From JAFEBO01 sp036392375 (GTDB lineage: Bacteria > Planctomycetota > Phycisphaerae > Phycisphaerales > UBA1924), in contig DASVYC010000006.1 of the NCBI GenBank assembly GCA_036392375.1, positions 1 through 64,000 on the forward strand: a stretch of 64,000 nt of DNA, in the 5' to 3' direction. Below the pieces are notes generated by a model, which was not told where the DNA came from, ran no database searches, and saw nothing but the letters and a program-made list of their open reading frames with translations. Of this stretch, positions 1 to 8,139 are shown piece after piece (position 1 is the first letter of the stretch; each line of letters opens with the position of its first letter). A program made the position numbers and the translations under genes.

Positions 1-1557
1 GCGGGACGCGACCTGCAGTCGTCGCTCGCCAAGCTCGAAGAGACGATGGCGTTCACGATCGGCGATGTGCAGGTGACCGCGGCCGATCGCGGGGCGGATC
101 TGCTCAAGAAGCAGCTCCGGGCCGCGGGCGACCAGATGGGCGTCACCGGGGCGGAGCTGCGTCGCTTGGCGAAGCAACCGCTGGGCGACGCTCTGACCGC
201 CCGAGCCGCGACGCTGGCGGAGCGGTTCTCGAGCGAGCGCGACCGCCTCGGCGTGGCGGCGGACGCGTTGTCGCGGGTGCGCCCACCGGCGTCGCTGCGG
301 CTGGCGCGGGCGTTGTCGCATAACGCAGGGGCGATCCTGCTGCCGCCGACGCAGGCGGGCGCGGACCCGGTGGCGTTGCCGCTGGATGAGCTGTTCCCCC
401 AACGGGATCGAGTGGTGCGGGCCGGCGCCAAGGCCGACAACCGCCGGCGAGTCGAAGAGCAGATCTCCGCGGCGCTGGCGTCGATGCTGCAGACCGCGCG
501 CCCGATCGCGGTCTTCACGCACGCGGAGGAGCAGCTTTACGTTGCCGACGCGCCGTTTCTCGAGAAGCTCCGCGACCACTTGGCGCTGCGGGGGATGGAT
601 GTTGTGGAATGGTCGGTGCTGCTCGAGCCCGAGCCCACGCAGCTCTCGCGCCTCGACCCTTCCGGGCAGCGGTCGGTGGTCTATGTGGTGATGCCTCCGG
701 ATTCCACAGCGACCGCGCGCGCGAGCGAGGGCCGCGGCGGGATCGAGCGTTCGCAGCGATTGGGCGCGGCCCTGGACAAGCTGCTGGCGTCGGGCAAGAA
801 CGTGCTAGTGTCGGTCAATCCCTCGATCCAGCGGACCTACGGCGACACCGATCCGATCGCCGCCGCGATCAAGCCCCTGGGCATCGAGCCCGCGAGCGGC
901 AAGCCGATCATGACCGAGCTCACGGGCGAGAGTGGACGCACCGTAGTGACCGACCGGGCCGTGGTGGCAGACATAGACGGCCCGCACGTGATCCTCGGAG
1001 CGATCCGCGGGCTGCCGACGTATCTGCCCTGGCCGATCGGGCTGACGCTGTCAGCGGAGTCCAAAGAGGCATCCGCGGTGCTGAGGCTCGCCGCATCCGA
1101 GAACGCGTGGGGTGAGAGCCGCTGGTTGCTCCTGTGGCAGACGCCGCGCCAGCAACGCGGGAGACTCGGCGAGATGCCCAGGTTCGACGCGAGCCAAGAC
1201 GAGCGCGGGCCGTGGACGCTGGCGGCGGCGGTCGAGCGGGTCCATGTTGGGGCCACGCAGCGGGTTGTGGTGGTCGGCTCGAGTGGCTGGTTCTTCGACA
1301 CGATCACACAGGCCGCGGCGTCGGTGGACGGTCGAGTCATCGCGCAGTTCCCGGGCAACATGGAACTGTTCGATGCGTCACTGCTGTGGCTGACCGGGGG
1401 CGACGACCTGATCGCTCAGAGCCCCCAAGCCGACGCGGTGCCGCTGGTCGGGGCGATCGACCCGCAGCGGCTGCTGGTGCTGCGGCTGCTGTTGATCCTG
1501 GGTGTGCCGCTGGCGGTGCTGGCGCTGGGCGTGGTGCACCGCGTGGTGTTTGGATAA
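1..1557 (+). CDS. GldG-like ABC-transporter auxiliary protein, 5' partial
   Basis: The reading frame is open from base 1, so the gene starts upstream; the first in-window ATG is at 46 but need not be the start. What remains is about 518 codons. The C-terminal part resembles the GldG/Gldg-like family, which accompanies GldF-type ABC transporter membrane subunits: it has the family-style segment FPGNMELFDASLLWLTGG and ends in one hydrophobic helix (LLVLRLLLILGVPLAVLALG) with a short positively charged tail. The N-terminal part is polar and probably extracytoplasmic. In related bacteria such genes follow an ABC ATPase and permease, which would lie before this window. Family assignment is moderate; the transported substrate is unknown. 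Confidence 0.6.
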   Translation, partial: AGRDLQSSLAKLEETMAFTIGDVQVTAADRGADLLKKQLRAAGDQMGVTGAELRRLAKQPLGDALTARAATLAERFSSERDRLGVAADALSRVRPPASLRLARALSHNAGAILLPPTQAGADPVALPLDELFPQRDRVVRAGAKADNRRRVEEQISAALASMLQTARPIAVFTHAEEQLYVADAPFLEKLRDHLALRGMDVVEWSVLLEPEPTQLSRLDPSGQRSVVYVVMPPDSTATARASEGRGGIERSQRLGAALDKLLASGKNVLVSVNPSIQRTYGDTDPIAAAIKPLGIEPASGKPIMTELTGESGRTVVTDRAVVADIDGPHVILGAIRGLPTYLPWPIGLTLSAESKEASAVLRLAASENAWGESRWLLLWQTPRQQRGRLGEMPRFDASQDERGPWTLAAAVERVHVGATQRVVVVGSSGWFFDTITQAAASVDGRVIAQFPGNMELFDASLLWLTGGDDLIAQSPQADAVPLVGAIDPQRLLVLRLLLILGVPLAVLALGVVHRVVFG

Positions 1558-1582
1558 ATCTGCCGCGGCGTCCGCGCGACTG

Positions 1583-1612
1583 CACTGCCGACCTCCGAGC
1601 AGGTCGGCAGTG
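1583..1612. terminator. Hairpin between convergent genes
   Basis: A perfect 12-bp stem (CACTGCCGACCT pairing with its complement) closes a 6-nt loop between the end of the GldG-like gene and the end of rho. There is no T-run on either side, so it may act as a stabilising 3' structure or a bidirectional terminator. Confidence 0.55.
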
Positions 1613-1632
1613 GCACCCTTCTCGCGGTCCGA

Positions 1633-3750
1633 TCAACCGAGCGCCATCGTCATCAGGAACTCGGCGTTGGTCTTGACCTTCTTCAGGCGGCCCTTGAGCA
1701 GCTCCATGGCCTCGACGACGTTCATGTCGCTGAGGACCTTGCGGAGGCGGTGCACCAATTCGAGCTCCTTGCCGTCGAGGAGCAGTTCCTCGCGGCGTGT
1801 GCCCGACGCTGCGACGTCGATCGCCGGCCAGATGCGCTTCTCCACCAGCTTGCGGTCGAGGTGCAGCTCGCTGTTGCCAGTGCCCTTGAACTCCTCGAAG
1901 ATGACTTCGTCCATCTTCGAGCCGGTGTCGACCAGCGCGGTGCCGATGATGGTGAGCGATCCGCCGCGTTCGATGTAGCGGGCGGCGCCGAAGAACTTCT
2001 TGGGGCGCTGCAGGGCGTTGGAGTCGAGGCCGCCGGTCATGATCTTGCCGGAGTGCGGCATCTCGGCGTTGTACGCGCGGGCCATACGGGTGATCGAGTC
2101 GAGCAGGATCACGACATGCTCGCCGAACTCGACCATGCGCTTGGCCTTCTCGATAACCATCTCGCAGACCTGCACGTGGCGGTGGCTCTGCTCGTCGAAG
2201 GTCGAGGCGACGACCTCAACGTTCTTGGCCGAGCAGTGACGCTTGAAGTCGGTCACTTCCTCGGGGCGCTCGTCCACCAGCAGGACGATGATCTTGACGT
2301 CCGGGTAGTTCTTGGTGATCGCCTTGGTCATCTTCTGCATGAGCACCGTCTTGCCGGTGCGGGGCGGGGCGACGATGAGGGCGCGCTGACCCTTACCGAT
2401 CGGGGCCACCAGATCCATCACGCGGCACTCGATCTCGTCGGGCGTCGTTTCAAGGACGTACCGCTTCTCGGGGTGCAGAGGCGTGAGGTCTTCGAAGTTG
2501 ACGATGTCGGCGATCGCCTTCGGGTCCTTGCCGTTGACGGTCTCAACGCGGAGCAGAGCAAAGTAGCGCTCGCTCTCCTTGGGCGGGCGGACCATGCCGC
2601 GGACGGTCATGCCACGACGCAGGCCGAGACGGCGGACGACGGTGGGTCCGACGTAGATGTCATCCGGACCGGGCAGGTAGCTCTGCTCGGGGGATCGGAG
2701 GAAACCGAAGCCGTCGGGCATGATCTCGAGCGTGCCTTCGCCGAACATGAGGCCCTGCTTGGCGGCGCGGGCCTTCAAGATCTTGAAGATCAGTTCCTGC
2801 TTGGGAGTCTGGTGGAAGTCTGTGAGGCCTTCCTTGGTCGCGACCTTGAAGAGGTCGTCGATCTCCATGACCTGGAGTTCGTTGATGCTGATGGCGTTCT
2901 TGAGGGCCGAAGGATCAGCGCTCTTGGCGGCCTTTTCGAGCTCGATTGCTTCGCGTTCGAGTTCCTCGTCGCTAGGCAGTTCGCCGGGGTTGTAGCGCTG
3001 ATAGCCGCCACCGAAGGACGGACGTGGGCGATCGCCGCCGCCACCACCGCCGCCTCCCCCACCACCCCCACCGCCGGGGCCGCCGAAGCCCATGCCGCCG
3101 CGGCGCTTCTTCCGCTTGCGGCGACCGCCGCGGTCGTTCCATCCGCCCCCGAAGTCGCGATCGTGGCCCCCGCCCCCCTGCCACGGACGCTCGCCGCCCT
3201 GGCCGCCGGAGTTCTGCTGTGCCGGCGCTCCGCCCTGCGGTCCGGAATCAAAGTCGCCGCCGTCGTTGGCGTTGCTCGGAGGGTTGTTCGCGTTGTTCTG
3301 TTGCTGGCCGCGGTGACCGCCGTGCTGGCCTTGCCCGTACTGGCCCTGCGGATGGTGGCCGCCGCCGGAGTGGTGTCCGGAGCCACCCGAATTTCCGGGT
3401 CCGTTGTTCTGACGGGGCTGTCCGGAGGGCGACTCGGCTGGCATGTCCTGGTAGCGAGGACGCTCGAAGCGGTCGCCCCGGGGCGGGAAGTCGCGTTGCG
3501 GGCGATCGTTGCGAGGAGTTTCGGCGGGGCGCGGGGCTTCGGCCTCGCGGGGAGGCCGCGGCGACTCGATCGGGGCCTCGTACTTGGGAGCGGGCTTGGG
3601 ATCCGGCCGCGCTTCGGACTTGGGCTCGGGCTTGGCCTCGGCGACCGCGGCGGACTTCTTGGAATCGCGACGCGGGCCGACGGGACGGAACTTGCGTTCG
3701 GACTTGTCGGTGGACTTGTCGGAGGACTTATCGCCTGAGGACTTGGCCAT
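1633..3750 (-). CDS. rho: Transcription termination factor Rho with long disordered N-terminus
   Basis: RNA-dependent hexameric helicase that terminates transcription. The C-terminal about 430 residues are canonical Rho: Rho_N helical region (about 275-320), cold-shock-like RNA-binding domain (about 320-400), Walker A APPRTGKTVL (about 458-467) and the conserved ATPase/R-loop segments. The protein is 705 residues against about 420 in E. coli. The extra about 270 N-terminal residues are low complexity: Lys/Ser/Asp-rich, then Pro/Arg/Glu-rich, then Gly/Gln/Asn/His-rich, with a run of about 15 glycines near residue 230. I chose ATG 3750 (MAKSSGDK) because the frame further upstream (to 3945) reads like untranslated leader. 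The gene is convergent with the GldG-like gene. Confidence 0.93.
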   Translation of the reverse strand: MAKSSGDKSSDKSTDKSERKFRPVGPRRDSKKSAAVAEAKPEPKSEARPDPKPAPKYEAPIESPRPPREAEAPRPAETPRNDRPQRDFPPRGDRFERPRYQDMPAESPSGQPRQNNGPGNSGGSGHHSGGGHHPQGQYGQGQHGGHRGQQQNNANNPPSNANDGGDFDSGPQGGAPAQQNSGGQGGERPWQGGGGHDRDFGGGWNDRGGRRKRKKRRGGMGFGGPGGGGGGGGGGGGGGDRPRPSFGGGYQRYNPGELPSDEELEREAIELEKAAKSADPSALKNAISINELQVMEIDDLFKVATKEGLTDFHQTPKQELIFKILKARAAKQGLMFGEGTLEIMPDGFGFLRSPEQSYLPGPDDIYVGPTVVRRLGLRRGMTVRGMVRPPKESERYFALLRVETVNGKDPKAIADIVNFEDLTPLHPEKRYVLETTPDEIECRVMDLVAPIGKGQRALIVAPPRTGKTVLMQKMTKAITKNYPDVKIIVLLVDERPEEVTDFKRHCSAKNVEVVASTFDEQSHRHVQVCEMVIEKAKRMVEFGEHVVILLDSITRMARAYNAEMPHSGKIMTGGLDSNALQRPKKFFGAARYIERGGSLTIIGTALVDTGSKMDEVIFEEFKGTGNSELHLDRKLVEKRIWPAIDVAASGTRREELLLDGKELELVHRLRKVLSDMNVVEAMELLKGRLKKVKTNAEFLMTMALG

Positions 3751-4022
3751 GAACTCGATACTCCCGGTCGCGGCGAATGCCGTGACGTTGCGAACGCAAG
3801 ATGGTTGAAAAGAAGGGGAACCCGTGAGGGCTGCGGTACCGCGGTCGGAACGCCGCGGCAGCGTGAGGGTGGAGGGGATTCGCGAATGCCTTCCACGGTT
3901 CGCACGCTGGCCTTCTGGGGAAGGGGCACGCGGGGCCGGGGACACTCAAAGTCAGGGGAAAGTCGCCACGTCGCGGTGAGGCGTTCGGAGGTCGGAGAGC
4001 GACCTCCGCGCTGGCTGGGCAC

Positions 4023-4051
4023 ACTATAGCGTCGGCGATCCGGGGCGGCAA
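4023..4051 (-). promoter_or_regulatory. Candidate rho promoter and leader
   Basis: On the minus strand TTGCCG and TATAGT are separated by 17 bp, a good sigma-70-type promoter. The start would be near 4016, leaving about 265 nt of untranslated leader before rho ATG 3750. The 3751-4108 spacer otherwise shows no gene. Long leaders are common for autoregulated rho genes. Confidence 0.55.
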
Positions 4052-4108
4052 CTGCACGTTTTTCGCTCGCGTCGGACCGTGGAGTCGATACTCTGTGCAG
4101 ATCGCGTG

Positions 4109-5206
4109 ATGCACAACGCGTCCAGCACGCCGCAGGTGTTCGTCATCCGCCCTTCCGCGGCGGCGATCGTGCTGCGCCCGATGCCGCTGCTTGTCTTTGG
4201 CGTGGTTGTGTTCGTGTCCGCCTGGTGGCTCGCCCCCGGCGCGATCGCCACGAGCCTCATGGTTGGCGCGTTCCTTCTGGTGGTCGGACGCACGATCTGG
4301 GAGATCATCTGGCGCGCCTGCGCACGGTACGAGTTGACACCCACGCACCTGCGCACGACGCACGGCGTGTTCTCTCGCTTCAGCGTCGAGATCGCGCTCG
4401 CTCGCGTGCAGCACAGCGTGCTCAGCAAGCGGCTCACCGAGCGGCTCGCGGGCGTCGGCACGCTCGGCTTCGCGTCCGCCGGGACGGATTTGGTCGAGGC
4501 CGTCTGGGTAAGCGTGGACGAGCCGGAGCAGGTGCTGGACCGTGTGCGGGCGGCGATCGCGCACGCGAGCGCAGGAACCTCCAAGCGTGCGATCGTGCTC
4601 GGGCTCGTGGGCGGCATCGGCTCGGGCAAGAGCGCCGTCGCAAAGGCCTTTGCGGCCCACGGCGCGCTCGTACTGGATTCCGACACGCAGGCCAAGGAGG
4701 CCCTTCGCAGGGAGGATGTGCGACGGTCCTTGGTGTCCTGGTGGGGCGACGGCGTGCTGGACGCTTCGGGCCAAGTTGATCGGAAGAAGGTCGCCGACAT
4801 CGTCTTCGGCGATCCCGCTCAGCGGAAGAAGCTGGAAGAGCTCGTCCATCCCATCGTGCGTGCGTCGAGGGCGACGGTGCTGGCCCAGGCCGCGGCCAAG
4901 GGTGTGGACCTGGCCATCATCGACGCGCCGCTGCTCCTGGAAGCTGGCGTCGATCGCGAGTGCGACGCGGTGGTGTTCGTTGAGGCACCGCGCCAACAGC
5001 GCCTGGCGCGAGTCCAAGGCCGCGGATGGGACGAAGCAGAACTCGATCGGCGCGAAGCCGCCCAGTGGTCGCTGGACGAGAAGAAGCGGCGATCGCGTTA
5101 CGTCGTACGGAACGACTCCGATCTGCCCACGCTCGATCGTCAGGTCGCTGAGCTCGTCGCACGGGTGCGGCAGGAGCTTGGATGTCAGGCCGCGTCGGCG
5201 CTGTGA
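4109..5206 (+). CDS. coaE: PH-domain membrane protein fused to dephospho-CoA kinase
   Basis: Two parts in one 365-residue protein. Residues about 1-155 contain two hydrophobic helices (around LLVFGVVVFVSAWWL and LMVGAFLLVVGRTIW) followed by a bacterial PH (YdbS/DUF304-like) segment with YELTPTHLRTTHGVFSR. Residues about 160-360 are a full-length dephospho-CoA kinase: P-loop GLVGGIGSGKSAVAKAF, DAPLLLEAG, and the lid-type RR...RYVVRNDSD segment. The enzyme phosphorylates dephospho-CoA in the last step of CoA synthesis. The frame has an earlier GTG at 4079; ATG 4109 gives the cleaner PH start. The last 22 bp overlap the convergent next gene. The fusion would tether CoA synthesis to the membrane (inference). 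Confidence 0.85.
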   Translation: MHNASSTPQVFVIRPSAAAIVLRPMPLLVFGVVVFVSAWWLAPGAIATSLMVGAFLLVVGRTIWEIIWRACARYELTPTHLRTTHGVFSRFSVEIALARVQHSVLSKRLTERLAGVGTLGFASAGTDLVEAVWVSVDEPEQVLDRVRAAIAHASAGTSKRAIVLGLVGGIGSGKSAVAKAFAAHGALVLDSDTQAKEALRREDVRRSLVSWWGDGVLDASGQVDRKKVADIVFGDPAQRKKLEELVHPIVRASRATVLAQAAAKGVDLAIIDAPLLLEAGVDRECDAVVFVEAPRQQRLARVQGRGWDEAELDRREAAQWSLDEKKRRSRYVVRNDSDLPTLDRQVAELVARVRQELGCQAASAL

Positions 5207-5730
5207 ACGGGGCTGTCAGGGGCACCGGGCGAGACGCGTCCGGCGATCGCGGGTGCGGGCTTGGAGGAAATCACCACACGCTCGATGTGGTGCACGCCGC
5301 AGCCGGTGCAGAGCCAGTCGTCCCGTCCGTGCGGACGCACGGCGTTTCCGCACTGCGAGCAATTGGGATCGCTGGGCTGGGCGACCGCGTGACGACAGCC
5401 GCACTCAGGACAAACGATGAGCCCGTCGCGTGCCCGCTCTTCCAAGCCGTGGAGGCTGTAGCCGCAGCGGCGGCATGCTTCGTGAGCGACGCGCGGCAAC
5501 ATCGCGAGATACAGCCCCACCACCGCGACGATGCCGGCGAACGGATAGAGCAAGAGCAGCATCGACTCGACCCGCGACATGCCGAGCAGAAGCCCGATCT
5601 TCATGTACGCCATCGCGACAAAGTGCACGCCGAGCGTGCCAACGGCGACGGCAAAGAACCCGCGCCACATCCGCCGCCACTTCATGGCGAAGTACCACAC
5701 CACCAGGGCATAGGCGGGGAAGAGCATCAT
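5185..5730 (-). CDS. Membrane protein with C-terminal zinc ribbons
   Basis: A 181-residue protein of unknown function. The first about 95 residues form about three membrane helices. The rest carries three CxxC knuckles (CRRCGY, CPECGC, CSQCGN) plus CTGCG, which make two zinc-ribbon units. A second ATG one codon downstream is possible. It overlaps the tail of the coaE fusion by 22 bp in convergent orientation. No enzymatic motif is visible. Confidence 0.7.
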   Translation of the reverse strand: MMLFPAYALVVWYFAMKWRRMWRGFFAVAVGTLGVHFVAMAYMKIGLLLGMSRVESMLLLLYPFAGIVAVVGLYLAMLPRVAHEACRRCGYSLHGLEERARDGLIVCPECGCRHAVAQPSDPNCSQCGNAVRPHGRDDWLCTGCGVHHIERVVISSKPAPAIAGRVSPGAPDSPVHSADAA

Positions 5731-5893
5731 GCGAGAGCGTGCATGAAGTGTAACGCTGCGGAGCCGGATCTAGATGCACGAAGCGGTGGCGCCGCGATTG
5801 AAGACTTGTGGATCGGCAAGCAGATCGGGGCCGGCGCTGGGGCCCGACGCATGCAGCCGCGGCTCCACGCTCGCGCGTGGGGTTCGTTTGGGG

Positions 5894-7000
<1,107 letters not shown>

Positions 7001-7218
7001 GGCCGCTCCCTGCCCCGGTGGCCGCTGGGAATGCGGCCGCCCCTCACTCCATCGACCGGGCGGGCTGCTTGTCTCGCGTCCTGCGAGCACTTTGGCCCTC
7101 TTCGGCCGATCGCGGTTCCCAGAGACACATACGCCCCCGCCCGGCAACGGTTCGGACGCTGTGTGGTCGTCTGAGAACCTTGGCTGATTCTCGGCGTGGC
7201 TTGCCGCTGAAGTACGGC

Positions 7219-8139
7219 TCAGGCCCGGGACGCACGGAATCGCCGGGCGACCCACCACGCACAGGCAAGCCCGACTGGAATGGAGATCACCAGTTCGCCC
7301 GCGCGATTGAGCAGTTCTGCGGTCAGCCCCTGCGCCAACGTCATCCCGCCGCGCAGGAACTCTTCACCCAACGCGTCGGTGGTCACGCCCACGGCCCATT
7401 CGCGGAGCCCGAGAGCGTTGCCTCCGATCGGGACCAGGCCCGCGGACTGGCTCACGCTCGCCAGAGCCGCGCAGCCGGTCACACTTGGCGAGCCGCCCGC
7501 CAGGTGCAGGACCAGCGCGTATCGCAGACCCCAGACCAGGCAGTCGAGATACCGGAACAGAAACGAAGCCGCGTAGCGCCACGCGTGTGGCATGCGGGAC
7601 CAGCGTCGGAGCACCACCGCAAGCAATACCGCGACTCCCACGGGCGCGAGGAGCACGCTTGCTCGAAAGAGCTCGTTGCTCGCCGGGGCCCACGCCGCGA
7701 GCGCCCAAGCGACGCCGAACTGCAACGCAAAGCACGCCAGGCCCACGATCGCGGTCTCGATGACGACGACGATGCTGGCACGCACGGGGATCTGGTTCAC
7801 CGCGGCGTGGTACGCCACGCGGCCCGCGACCCCGGGCTTGAGCGGGAGATAGTTCAGCAGCCACGCCATGCCCAGAAGCGCGAACATCTCGCCGACGCCC
7901 ACGCGACCGAAGCGGCGCGTCAGGACCAGGAAACTCAGCGAAGCGAGCGCCAGCCCCACCACCGGCAGAGCGAGCAACGGCACGATCGCCCACCGCTGCT
8001 GACCGATGGCGTCCCATGCCTTCACGAGCGCGTCGGACTGGTTCCGCACCGCGATCACCGCGGCGACGAGTAGCGCCGCGCCCAGGGCCCACATCGCGCC
8101 AGAGAGCCAGCGCGATCGCCCGGCGCCGCCCACGTTCAC
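7219..8139 (-). CDS. Lysylphosphatidylglycerol-synthase-type membrane protein (UPF0104)
   Basis: 306 residues, almost entirely hydrophobic, with about seven to eight predicted helices. The arrangement and the segments LLNYLPLKPGVAGRVAYHA and GLVPIGGNALGLREWA match the transmembrane domain shared by MprF/LPG synthase and UPF0104 proteins. No aminoacyltransferase domain is attached, so it may be a flippase or lipid-modifying factor only. I chose GTG 8139 because it overlaps the upstream stop codon in a GTGA junction, indicating translational coupling to the large TPR-like gene. Confidence 0.75.
   Translation of the reverse strand: MNVGGAGRSRWLSGAMWALGAALLVAAVIAVRNQSDALVKAWDAIGQQRWAIVPLLALPVVGLALASLSFLVLTRRFGRVGVGEMFALLGMAWLLNYLPLKPGVAGRVAYHAAVNQIPVRASIVVVIETAIVGLACFALQFGVAWALAAWAPASNELFRASVLLAPVGVAVLLAVVLRRWSRMPHAWRYAASFLFRYLDCLVWGLRYALVLHLAGGSPSVTGCAALASVSQSAGLVPIGGNALGLREWAVGVTTDALGEEFLRGGMTLAQGLTAELLNRAGELVISIPVGLACAWWVARRFRASRA

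Noticed and set aside
1750..3738. Long open frame antisense to rho (about 660 codons)
   Set aside because: It mirrors codon-position GC bias of the rho gene; its translation is low-complexity and lacks any domain, while rho is unmistakable.
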